From Microcoleus sp. EPA2 (GTDB lineage: Bacteria > Cyanobacteriota > Cyanobacteriia > Cyanobacteriales > Microcoleaceae), in the NCBI GenBank assembly GCA_020882975.1, contig JAHRFD010000014.1, forward strand, positions 79,628-143,627: a DNA stretch of 64,000 bases, written 5' to 3'. The notes beneath the pieces are model-generated. The model had not been told where the DNA came from. It saw only the letters and a list, made by a program, of their open reading frames with translations, and did no database searches. Below are positions 44,399 to 51,999 of the stretch, piece by piece; position 1 is the stretch's first letter, and each line of letters begins with the position of its first letter. Position numbers and translations under genes: made by a program.

Positions 44399-45109
44399 AT
44401 GCCATTGACAATTCTGGTTGCTGATGATGATTTTGCGACTCGCTTGTCGATTAACGATTACCTGGAAATTTTGGGTTATTCGGTCATCCCTGCTGAAAAC
44501 GGCAAAGAAGCTCTCGGCTTAGTAGAGGAATTTCAGCCGCACTTGATTGTTACCGACATTACAATGCCTGAAATGGACGGCTACGAGTTCGTGCGGCGAG
44601 TGCGGACTCGTCCAGCCTTCCGCTTGCTACCGGTGATTTTTTTGACGGAACGGACGAGTTCTCAGGAGCGAATTCGGGGCTATCAAATGGGCTGCGACAA
44701 TTATCTGGCCAAGCCTTTTGAACTCAATGAGTTGGGAGTGGTAATTCGTTCTTTGTTGGATAGATACGTACTCATTGCCCAAGCCTTACCCTCCCAGAGA
44801 GAAACTGTTACCACAGAGGAGCGCCACCAAGTCAAGGGGACGGGAGAATTAGATTTTTTGACTCAAAAGTCAGAAAGGGGCGATCGCCCTTCTTTTACCC
44901 AAAATTCACCGAATTTGACCCAAAGAGAGCAACAAGTGCTGAATTTACTCACAGAAGGTCTGTCTAATATTCAAATAGGCCTTGAGCTCCACCTCAGTCC
45001 CCGAACCGTGGAAAAGCACGTCAGCAGCTTGTTCAGAAAAACCGAAAGCAACAATCGTGCAGAACTCGTTCGTTTTGCGATGGAACACCATTTAGTGGGG
45101 AATTGGTAA
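44399..45109 (+). CDS. NarL/LuxR-type response regulator
   Basis: 236 residues. The receiver domain (1-~122) has ILVADDDFATRLS, phospho-acceptor Asp in IVTDITMPEMDGYEF, a Thr in IFLTERTS and the Lys in NYLAKPFEL. A flexible, polar linker (~125-170) precedes a LuxR/GerE HTH (~172-236; LTQREQQVLNLLTEGLSNIQ and LSPRTVEKHVSSLFRKTE). It resembles the Ycf29/NblR-like cyanobacterial regulators, but no target can be named. No histidine kinase is adjacent. It starts 79 bases after pgi beyond an inverted repeat. Confidence 0.92.
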   Translation: MPLTILVADDDFATRLSINDYLEILGYSVIPAENGKEALGLVEEFQPHLIVTDITMPEMDGYEFVRRVRTRPAFRLLPVIFLTERTSSQERIRGYQMGCDNYLAKPFELNELGVVIRSLLDRYVLIAQALPSQRETVTTEERHQVKGTGELDFLTQKSERGDRPSFTQNSPNLTQREQQVLNLLTEGLSNIQIGLELHLSPRTVEKHVSSLFRKTESNNRAELVRFAMEHHLVGNW

Positions 45110-45244
45110 TTGGTAATTGGGAATTGGGAATTGGTAATTGGGAATTGGTAATTGGGAATTCCTCACCAATAACAAATAACCCTTCGACTTCGCTGGCTGG
45201 CGACGGCAATAACTAATAACTAATAACTAATAACTAATAACTAC
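45104..45244. repeat. Tandem arrays of GGGAATTGGTAATT and AACTAATAACTAAT units
   Basis: About five alternating GGGAATTGG/TAATTGG units (45104-45160), then AATAACTAATAACTAATAAC units (45207-45243) that run into the end of the minus-strand phosphatase gene. A CCCTTCGACTTCGCTGGCTG element lies between. Confidence 0.85.
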
Positions 45245-45723
45245 TGACTGCTGACTTCTGACTTCTTCAAATACTCCAACAAGCCCTCGCAAGCATCCAG
45301 CAACAAATTAATTACGCGATCGAATCCCTCAGACCCGCCGTAGTAAGGATCTGGCACTTCTTTAAGGTCGTATTTTTGGCAAAAATCGCACATCAACCGC
45401 ACTTTTTCTTTATATTTTCCAGCGCTATCTAGAGCAAGAATATTTCGATAATTCTCCCGATCCATTGCCAGAATCAAATCAAAATTCTCAAAATCTTTCC
45501 TTTGAAATTGGCGTGCAGCACCTAACAATTCAATGTCCCGCTTCCTCGCCGCCACAGCCATCCTACTATCAGGAGGACTGCCAATGTGATAGCCCGCAGT
45601 TCCAGCAGAATCGCAAGTAATGCGATCGCCCAAACCGGCTTGTTGAATCAAATGATTCATAATATTTTCTGCAGAAGGCGATCGGCAGATATTTCCTAAG
45701 CACACAAATAATAATTTAGTCAT
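45241..45723 (-). CDS. Low-molecular-weight protein-tyrosine phosphatase
   Basis: 160 residues. The P-loop CLGNICRSPSAE (C-x5-R-S) begins near residue 8, and the general-acid loop is DPYYGG near residue 126. Both are essential and intact. In bacteria these enzymes commonly reverse tyrosine phosphorylation by exopolysaccharide-associated kinases, or act as arsenate reductases; no kinase or ars genes are adjacent, so the substrate is unknown. Between the loops, QFQRKDFENFDLILAMDREN is the usual helix-strand. The gene is sandwiched between simple tandem repeats on both sides. Confidence 0.94.
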   Translation of the reverse strand: MTKLLFVCLGNICRSPSAENIMNHLIQQAGLGDRITCDSAGTAGYHIGSPPDSRMAVAARKRDIELLGAARQFQRKDFENFDLILAMDRENYRNILALDSAGKYKEKVRLMCDFCQKYDLKEVPDPYYGGSEGFDRVINLLLDACEGLLEYLKKSEVSSQ

Positions 45724-45862
45724 TAGTTATTAGTTATTAGTTATTAGTTATTGGTTATTGGTTATTGGTTATTGGTTATTGGTTATTGGTTATTGGTTAT
45801 TTGTTATTTGTTATTTGTTATTTGTTATTGGTTATTTGTTATTGGTTATTGGTTATTTGTTA
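45724..45862. repeat. Long tandem array of TTATTGG / TTATTAG / TTATTTG heptamers
   Basis: About 18-20 consecutive 7-base units (TTATTAG, TTATTGG, TTATTTG) starting directly before the phosphatase start codon on the minus strand. The promoter and ribosome-binding site of that gene must therefore lie in or behind the array. Degenerate ACTATTGACTACTGACTAAC units continue to 45950. Confidence 0.9.
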
Positions 45863-45955
45863 ATTCCAATGTCATATTCCTATTACCCATTCCCGATTCC
45901 CGATTCCCCAGTCAGTAGTCATTAGTCACAAGACTATTGACTACTGACTAACAAC

Positions 45956-46303
45956 TTAGAAACCGGGGAGATTAAGTCCGCCAGTCAGTTCTTCCATTTT
46001 TTCTCGCATCGTCGTGGTTGATTTAGTGTAAGCATCCAGCATCGCCACCGTGACGAGTTCAGAAACCACATCCGCACCTTCACCAAGCGCATCAGGGGAG
46101 ATTTCCACCCGACGGGGTTCTTGGTTCCCGCTGAGAAAAACTTTAACCAGGCCACCGCCGGCAGTTCCCTCAATTTCCATTTGATCCAACTCTTCCTGAA
46201 GCTTCTTAGCTCCTTCTTGAACCTGCTGAGCTTTTTTGAAAGCTTCAGTTAGTTCTTTCATTTTGCCCAGGCCGAAGCCAAATCCTTTTCCTGATTGTGT
46301 CAT
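45956..46303 (-). CDS. YbaB/EbfC-family nucleoid-associated protein
   Basis: 115 residues: [20 protein letters not shown], a helix with a short [20 protein letters not shown] strand turn, then [20 protein letters not shown] and the final helix [20 protein letters not shown] ending in GLNLPGF. The family binds DNA as a tweezer-shaped homodimer and helps organise the nucleoid; in many bacteria it lies near dnaX-recR, which is not the case here. The length is normal. Confidence 0.95.
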   Translation of the reverse strand: MTQSGKGFGFGLGKMKELTEAFKKAQQVQEGAKKLQEELDQMEIEGTAGGGLVKVFLSGNQEPRRVEISPDALGEGADVVSELVTVAMLDAYTKSTTTMREKMEELTGGLNLPGF

Positions 46304-46344
46304 AACTACTCAGCGATGCTCAATTAAAAACAGTGTGCCGTTGG

Positions 46345-46512
46345 TTGATTACTTGTTGGCACTCTCATGTGTAAAGACACTGAGATTCTTGATTCGTTGA
46401 GGCGACTTGCTGACACGGAATTTCTCCAGCATCAGTAGAGATCGTCCTCTCCACAAGCGTTGAGGGTTTCCACCCAAGTTTCGATCTGCCCGACCGTACG
46501 TAATCCCTAATT
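46345..46512 (-). pseudogene. Degenerate 3' end of a tnpB gene with right-end hairpin
   Basis: Reading the minus strand from 46510 gives VGQIETWVETLNACGEDDLY in one frame and QQVASTNQES in another, recalling the poorly conserved tail of cyanobacterial TnpB proteins. Two frames are needed, so it is a remnant. It ends at 46354-46384 in an element nearly identical to the right end at 35253-35283 (ACTCTCA, then a GT-TAAAGAC hairpin, then CTGAGATTCTT). It lies between ybaB and murB and keeps no other part of the element. Calling the coding remnant is an inference; the repeat match is directly visible. Confidence 0.5.
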
Positions 46513-46528
46513 TCAGATCATGCCCGCT

Positions 46529-47485
46529 TTATAACGGAAACTCTCCCAGTATTCTAACTTCTGGCTCCAACAATAGCGACCACCGCTCTTGGACTTGCTC
46601 TTGAACGTGGCGGATCACTTGAAAAATATCATTAGCCGTTGCCGACCCACAGTTAAGAATAAAATTAGCATGGCGTTGAGCTACTTGAGCCCCGCCAATT
46701 TGATATCCCTTCAGTCCTGTTTGCTCAATTAACCAGCCTGCCGCCTTCGGACTGGGGTTGCGGAAAACAGAACCGCAGCTAGGCAAGTGGTAAGGTTGAC
46801 TCGTCCGCCGCTGGCTGAAATTATTGTTAGTTTCTGCCATTACAGCCGCTCGATCGAATCCCGGCTGTAACTGAAAAGTGGCTTCTGTTACGAGTCGATC
46901 GCCCCCTTGCAGCACCGAAGTCCGATAACGGTAGCCCAACTCTTGGGGAGTCAGAATTTCTACCTTACCACTTGGTGAAAGGACGCGAGCATTTACCAAA
47001 ATATCCGCTGTACAGCCCCTGTGTGCCCCGGCATTCATCACCACAGCACCTCCCACAGTCCCCGGTATACCCACAGACCATTCCAGGCCTTTCCACCCCC
47101 GTTTAGCAGCCAACCAAGCGAGACGGGGAATAGATTCCCCAGCCCCAGCAGTTACTTGACCTGTTTCTGGATTAAAACTCACCTGTTTCAAGTATCGAGT
47201 ACCGACGACCAAACCGGACAAACCCCGATCGCTCACCAACAGATTAGAACCAGCACCCAGTAGAGTTACAGCCAAGCCCTCAGAGTCAGCCCAGGCAAAA
47301 CTGGCTTGCAAAGCTTCTATACTGCGGGGAGCAACGTACCATTCTGCTGGTCCACCGACTCGGAAGGAAGTCATGCTTGCCAAAGACACTTGAGAGTTAA
47401 TCTTGCAGTCAGTTCCCCCCAAAGAAATAGGAGAATAAACTCGCCGATAGCCCTTAACAGAGGAGTCATTCGAGATAGTCACCAT
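46529..47485 (-). CDS. murB: UDP-N-acetylenolpyruvoylglucosamine reductase
   Basis: 318 residues from ATG 47485 (MVTISNDSSVKG), preceded by AAGG. A TTG at 47515 would add ten residues. FAD-binding motifs: TSFRVGGPAEWYVAP, LGAGSNLLVSDRGLSGLVV, GIPGTVGGAVVMNAGAH and the C-terminal SCGSVFRNP (with the Ser that protonates the intermediate) and EPEVRILGEF. It produces UDP-MurNAc in the second step of peptidoglycan precursor synthesis. It follows murC on the same strand by 148 bases, a pairing typical of cyanobacteria. Confidence 0.96.
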   Translation of the reverse strand: MVTISNDSSVKGYRRVYSPISLGGTDCKINSQVSLASMTSFRVGGPAEWYVAPRSIEALQASFAWADSEGLAVTLLGAGSNLLVSDRGLSGLVVGTRYLKQVSFNPETGQVTAGAGESIPRLAWLAAKRGWKGLEWSVGIPGTVGGAVVMNAGAHRGCTADILVNARVLSPSGKVEILTPQELGYRYRTSVLQGGDRLVTEATFQLQPGFDRAAVMAETNNNFSQRRTSQPYHLPSCGSVFRNPSPKAAGWLIEQTGLKGYQIGGAQVAQRHANFILNCGSATANDIFQVIRHVQEQVQERWSLLLEPEVRILGEFPL

Positions 47486-47633
47486 TTTGAAATTCCTTAA
47501 AATACCTTCGAGCAAAGAATTGGTTGAGAGTCTATTTATTGATTTTTGTGAGTAGGAAAAGAACTACTAGGCACACAGAAGTTTCGGTACTATCTGCACC
47601 GCCATGAAAGTCCTTCGATCCCACGGGAGCTAG

Positions 47634-49187
47634 CTAATGCGGGCGATCGGCTCCTTGATAAAAAGCCATCACCTCTGGAATAATCTGATTGAGATTTCCA
47701 GCACCCAAAAATAGAGCCAAATCCCCCGGTTGCAAACTTTGGGTTAAAAACTTAGTTACTGATTCCAAGGAAGCCTGAAACTCCACCTGTTGCCCTTCTT
47801 TAGCAATTAAATCAGCCACCATTTGCCCACTAATTTGTCCTAAATTGGGTTCCCCAGCACTATAAATCTCGCAAGTAACCACCAAGTCAGCATCAGTAAA
47901 AGATTGGGCAAATTCTGGCAAAAAAGTCAAAGTCCGGCTGTAACGGTGAGGTTGAAAAATGGCAACCACTCTTCCCGATTTAGGATTTTCTGCGCTACCT
48001 TCTATACGCAACCTAGCAGCAGCCAAGGTGACACGAATTTCGCTAGGATGGTGGGCGTAGTCATCCACAAACAGGATGTCATTGTGAAAACCCCGCACTT
48101 CAAAACGGCGGCGCGCCCCTTCAAAGCCAGCCATGGCAGAGGCGATGGCCGAAAAATCTAACCCCAACAATCGACCCACAGCTACCGCCGCTAGTGCATT
48201 GCTGAGATTGTGTTTGCCTAGCAGCTTCAACTCCATTTCCCCCAGGAGAACTCCTCGTTCCCAAATCCGAGCCCTGGTACTGTCGGCACCATACAGGACA
48301 TCATCTGCCGTGTAGTCAGCACCGCTATCTGGTTGCAAGCTGTAGGTAATATTTGGTTGGATGCAGTCTTTGACAATTTGGTCATCAATGCAGCCCACCA
48401 AAGTTTGGCAGTTTTGGGAAAACACCTTAAATGTGTCTATTACCTGGTCGAGGGTATCGTAATGGTCTGGATGATCCAGTTCCACATTTGTCACTACGCC
48501 AATTTTGGCTACCAACTTGACAAGGGAACCATCGGATTCATCAGCCTCCGCCACTAAGTAGGGGCCCTCCCCCAACCGAGCATTCCCTTCCCAAGCATTT
48601 ACCTCGCCTCCTACGACTATGGTCGGGTCTAGACCGGCGGCCATCAGCATGAAGCCGATTAAGCTGCTAGTGGTAGTTTTACCGTGAGTACCTGCTACGG
48701 CGACGCTTTGGTAATCTTGAATCAAGGCTGCTAAAACATCCGATCGATGAAAAATCGGACAGCCCAAATCTAAAGCAGCTCTATATTCGGCATTTCCCTG
48801 GTGAATTGCCGTCGAACATACTACTTGGGGCAGTCCCAGTACCGACCTAACTCGTTGGTCACTCCCATGGGATGGGAGAGCTTCGGCTGTCGCCACAGAA
48901 GCCCCTACCCAATTTTCCCCTACGGAGGATACGGGTTTTTCTGGCTGACCTGCGGGACTATGGTCAAGTGTCAGCTTTTGAAATAGTTCAAAATTGCTAG
49001 CGTCTTGACCCCAAAAAATATGAGCTCCCATTCCTTGCAAGCGCTCAGTTATGTGGCTCGATTTAATATCCGAACCGTACACAGGCAAGTTACGTTTCGC
49101 TAGAATATAAGCAAGGGCTGACATTCCGATTCCACCAATGCCGATGAAATGAAATGGTTTACCACTGAAATCAACTGAACTCGGCAT
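47634..49187 (-). CDS. murC: UDP-N-acetylmuramate-L-alanine ligase with an inserted segment
   Basis: 517 residues; the cyanobacterial enzyme is generally nearer 470. N-terminal Rossmann domain (FHFIGIGGIGMSALAYIL), ATP-binding GTHGKTTTSS (~170), central domain with EADESDGSLV and NVELDHPDHYDT, and C-terminal domain with VDDYAHHPSEI and FQPHRYSRT. It adds L-Ala to UDP-MurNAc. Between FELFQ (residue 70) and LPQVVCSTAI (residue ~119) there are about 48 residues (KLTLDHSPAGQPEKPVSSVG onward) that I do not recall from homologues, where these phrases are almost adjacent. The reading frame is preserved, so the protein is probably active. Confidence 0.94.
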   Translation of the reverse strand: MPSSVDFSGKPFHFIGIGGIGMSALAYILAKRNLPVYGSDIKSSHITERLQGMGAHIFWGQDASNFELFQKLTLDHSPAGQPEKPVSSVGENWVGASVATAEALPSHGSDQRVRSVLGLPQVVCSTAIHQGNAEYRAALDLGCPIFHRSDVLAALIQDYQSVAVAGTHGKTTTSSLIGFMLMAAGLDPTIVVGGEVNAWEGNARLGEGPYLVAEADESDGSLVKLVAKIGVVTNVELDHPDHYDTLDQVIDTFKVFSQNCQTLVGCIDDQIVKDCIQPNITYSLQPDSGADYTADDVLYGADSTRARIWERGVLLGEMELKLLGKHNLSNALAAVAVGRLLGLDFSAIASAMAGFEGARRRFEVRGFHNDILFVDDYAHHPSEIRVTLAAARLRIEGSAENPKSGRVVAIFQPHRYSRTLTFLPEFAQSFTDADLVVTCEIYSAGEPNLGQISGQMVADLIAKEGQQVEFQASLESVTKFLTQSLQPGDLALFLGAGNLNQIIPEVMAFYQGADRPH

Positions 49188-49572
49188 TTTCGCTCCTCAC
49201 GCACCACACCACGCCAATCACACGCGATATGATATCAAGAATTGTTTTTTCAGGATACATTTCGCTATATATTTTTGTACAAAATTCTCTGCTAGTCCCT
49301 GGATATTGGGATTGGTAGAGATACTTTTCTTGTATCCTATATGACTTGGTACCGAGTAGATTTCCGGAACAGTCATATCTCTTAACTTGCAATTTAGCGA
49401 GGATGAGCTTTGGGGGTCTGGGGCAACTGACGGATTTTGGGCGATCGCATATTCCTGTATGATTTTTCCCCATCCTCTTGCTGTGCTGGGATACGGCAGC
49501 CATGGCCCCGCGATATTTTTACGCCAGATGTGGGGTGAAACCCACAAAGATTTACCAAGACTACCACTTTGT
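49188..49572. other. 385-base divergent intergenic region, no gene seen
   Basis: Lies between the divergent murC and nadD starts, so it should hold both promoters. A frame from 49387 is open into nadD, but its translation is not protein-like. AAAGTAGCG at the nadD start is preceded only by a weak purine stretch. No known motif was recognised. Confidence 0.5.
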
Positions 49573-50238
49573 ATGAAAAAAGTAGCGATTTTGGGGGGGA
49601 CTTTCGATCCGGTGCATTGGGGGCATTTGTGGATGGCTAACAGAGCCGTCTGTCAATTGGGTCTCGATCGCGTAGTCTGGTCGGTCGATCGCACTCCTGG
49701 ACACAAGCTGCACAGTGTTTTGGCAACTTTTGAACAAAGACGGGAAATGGTAGCTCTGGCGACAGCACAGCGACCGGATTTTGGACTTTTACCCCTAGAT
49801 ACCAATCCCTCTACGGCCGGGGCGATCGACTCTCTACTGTATTTGCAAAATTTGTATCCAGAGGCTCAGCTCTACTGGATTATTGGTGCTGATGCTTTCC
49901 AAACTTTACCCAAATGGCCGCGGTGTGGGGAAATTGGGCGGTTGTGTGAGTGGTTGGTGGCGGGACGCCGGACAGGGGGATTTGAGGAGTTGCAGAGGGA
50001 AGTGTCGATGGATGCTGCGGCGGACAAGATGCTGGAGACGAATACAGTTTGTGCTGTGGTAGCCCAAAAAATGAGTCTGAGGGGAGTGCAGCTCCGCTGG
50101 CAGGTTTTGGCTATGCCGGAGATCGAAGTTTCTTCCACAGCTATCCGTCGTTACTGTCGTCAAGGTCGAGCGATCGGGCATTTAGTCCCAGAGGCCGTAA
50201 GGACTTATATTGTTAACCATCAGCTTTACCAGAGCTGA
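49573..50238 (+). CDS. nadD: Nicotinate-nucleotide adenylyltransferase
   Basis: 221 residues from ATG 49573 (MKKVAILGGTFDPVHWGHLW). The nucleotidyltransferase signature GGTFDPVHWGH contains the H-x-G-H motif, YWIIGADAFQTLPKW is the family's substrate-binding loop, and EVSSTAIRRYCRQGRAIGHL is the C-terminal SSTxIR motif. It makes nicotinate adenine dinucleotide from NaMN and ATP in NAD synthesis. The frame extends 62 codons upstream, but that part is not conserved-looking. It is followed by gap2 with its own spacing of 150 bases. Confidence 0.94.
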   Translation: MKKVAILGGTFDPVHWGHLWMANRAVCQLGLDRVVWSVDRTPGHKLHSVLATFEQRREMVALATAQRPDFGLLPLDTNPSTAGAIDSLLYLQNLYPEAQLYWIIGADAFQTLPKWPRCGEIGRLCEWLVAGRRTGGFEELQREVSMDAAADKMLETNTVCAVVAQKMSLRGVQLRWQVLAMPEIEVSSTAIRRYCRQGRAIGHLVPEAVRTYIVNHQLYQS

Positions 50239-50375
50239 GGCTATAACTGGATTTAACTGATTGTTCATTATAGACAAAAAGTTAGAAAGGATCTGCCTTT
50301 GCGGTATGATCTTGTTTCATAGTCAATTCTTAAATTTTTCCAAAATTTTACCCTAAATTAGGGGCTGCCATCGTT

Positions 50376-50382
50376 AGGAGGT
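50376..50382 (+). promoter_or_regulatory. Ribosome-binding site deciding the GTG start of gap2
   Basis: AGGAGGT six bases before GTG 50389. The match to the anti-Shine-Dalgarno sequence and its spacing fix the unusual GTG start. Confidence 0.85.
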
Positions 50383-50388
50383 ACTAAG

Positions 50389-51408
50389 GTGATTCGAGTC
50401 GCGATCAATGGTTTTGGGCGTATTGGGCGCAGTTTTGCGCGCTGCTGGCTGGGCAGAGAAAACAGCGAACTAGAGTTGGTAGCTATTAATGACACTTCCG
50501 ATCCCAGAAGTAATGCTCACTTGTTGAGATACGACTCCATGATGGGAACGTTGAAGGGTGTGGACATCAGTGCCGATGAAAATTCCATTACCCTCAACGG
50601 CAAGACAGTTAAATGCGTGAGCGATCGCAATCCCCTAAACTTGCCTTGGAAAGAGTGGGGTGTCGATCTCATTATTGAATCAACAGGCGTGTTTGTAGAC
50701 CAAGCTGGAGCCTCAAAGCATATCACCGCCGGCGCTAAAAAAGTGCTGATCACCGCTCCTGGCAAAGGGCCAGAAGTGGGAACCTACGTGATGGGAGTCA
50801 ACCACCATAACTACAAGCACAGTGACTACACAGTCATCAGCAATGCTAGCTGTACCACCAACTGTCTAGCTCCAGTGTTGAAAGTCCTCCACGAACATTT
50901 TGGCATCGTCAAGGGCATGATGACCACTACCCACAGCTACACAGGCGACCAACGCTTGCTGGATGCTAGCCACCGCGACTTGCGGCGGGCACGGGCTGCT
51001 GCGATGAATATTGTGCCGACATCTACCGGTGCAGCTCAAGCTGTGGCTTTGGTGATTCCAGAATTGAAAGGCAAACTAAATGGGATTGCCATGCGCGTAC
51101 CCACTCCCAATGTGTCCGTAGTTGATTTCGTCGCTCAGGTAGAGAAAAAGACCTTCACCGAGCAAGTAAATCAAGTATTCAAGGAAGCAGCCGAAGGCTC
51201 CATGAAAGGAATTTTGGAGTACAACGATTTACCTTTAGTTTCTTGCGACTATCGAGGCAGTGATGCTTCTTCCATTCTAGATTCCAGCTTGACCCTAGTG
51301 ATGGATGGCGACATGGTAAAGGTTTTGGCTTGGTACGACAATGAATGGGGCTACAGTCAGCGAGTTGTTGACTTGGCTGAATTAGTCGCCCAAAGATGGG
51401 AAGGCTAG
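50389..51408 (+). CDS. gap2: NAD(P)-dependent glyceraldehyde-3-phosphate dehydrogenase, Gap2 type
   Basis: 339 residues starting at GTG. Rossmann motif [17 protein letters not shown]; the loop [17 protein letters not shown] is the version found in cyanobacterial/plastid Gap2, which accepts NADPH, rather than in glycolytic Gap1. The catalytic Cys is in [12 protein letters not shown], and [20 protein letters not shown] and [16 protein letters not shown] complete the active site. In cyanobacteria Gap2 runs in the Calvin cycle and gluconeogenesis direction. It lacks the plant GapB C-terminal extension. No CP12 gene is nearby. Confidence 0.97.
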   Translation: MIRVAINGFGRIGRSFARCWLGRENSELELVAINDTSDPRSNAHLLRYDSMMGTLKGVDISADENSITLNGKTVKCVSDRNPLNLPWKEWGVDLIIESTGVFVDQAGASKHITAGAKKVLITAPGKGPEVGTYVMGVNHHNYKHSDYTVISNASCTTNCLAPVLKVLHEHFGIVKGMMTTTHSYTGDQRLLDASHRDLRRARAAAMNIVPTSTGAAQAVALVIPELKGKLNGIAMRVPTPNVSVVDFVAQVEKKTFTEQVNQVFKEAAEGSMKGILEYNDLPLVSCDYRGSDASSILDSSLTLVMDGDMVKVLAWYDNEWGYSQRVVDLAELVAQRWEG

Positions 51409-51423
51409 AAGCCTGACTTGTTT

Positions 51424-51460
51424 CTACTGGTCTACTGGTCTACTGGTCTACTGGTCTACT
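51424..51460. repeat. 8-bp tandem repeat (CTACTGGT), about 4.5 copies
   Basis: Directly behind gap2, at the start of a 591-base region without a recognised gene. Confidence 0.9.
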
Positions 51461-51575
51461 CGTTACCAGGCTCTGCCTGGTAACGCAGAACCAGAGGCTC
51501 TGCCTCGAAATTGGGGCATATCCAAGCGAGGCAAGACCTCTAGACATGGGTTTCCCGGAAGAGCCTGGGAACCAG
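51461..51575. repeat. GTTACCAGGCTCTGCCTGG dispersed palindromic element
   Basis: Short palindromes CCAGGCTCTGCCTGG and CAGAGGCTCTGCCTC followed by CCCGGAAGAGCCTGGGAACC. This is the same family as 39508-39593. It may act as the gap2 terminator. The remaining ~420 bases up to 52000 show no gene; a GGAA/AATA-rich stretch before 52000 should contain the promoter of the sugar cluster. Confidence 0.8.
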
Positions 51576-51999
51576 TGACATCTGCCTTGTCTGCGGAGGC
51601 AAAGGAAAGTTTTTATAGAATTCATGTGGGAACATCCTGAGAGGGCCTGCGGTCTGGTATGTTCGTGGGTGGTGATGGCTTGAGTTCATTGGGGGCGATG
51701 GCAAAACTTACTCCAAATTGTGGTAGGCTTCTGGAAAACAATTTTGGCAGTAGGTTGCCCTAGGGCGAAGGGGAGTTTTAGCAATTCCGTTGGGTGGAGT
51801 TTCGGGCGATCGTCGAGGAATTTGAGCAAATAGGATGGGGTGAAAATAGAGAGTAAGAACGCTAACTTTTATTAAGTTGTGCTGCAATTGCTAAATATAA
51901 TCGCTGGTTGAACGCTAAATTTGATATTGTCGCCCAGAAGTCCACATTTTCATCGTTAGCTGCGCCAGATAACTTGAGAGTTTGCATTTTGAGGAAAAA

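Noticed and set aside
49387..49572. N-terminal extension of NadD
   Set aside because: The canonical NadD start MKKVAILGGTFDP lies at 49573; the upstream part is not protein-like.
18731..51877. Shared 16-mer GCTAACTTTTATTAAG at 18731 and 51861 as a common regulatory site
   Set aside because: A match of this length between two AT-rich points in 64 kb is close to what chance gives, and the flanks do not match.
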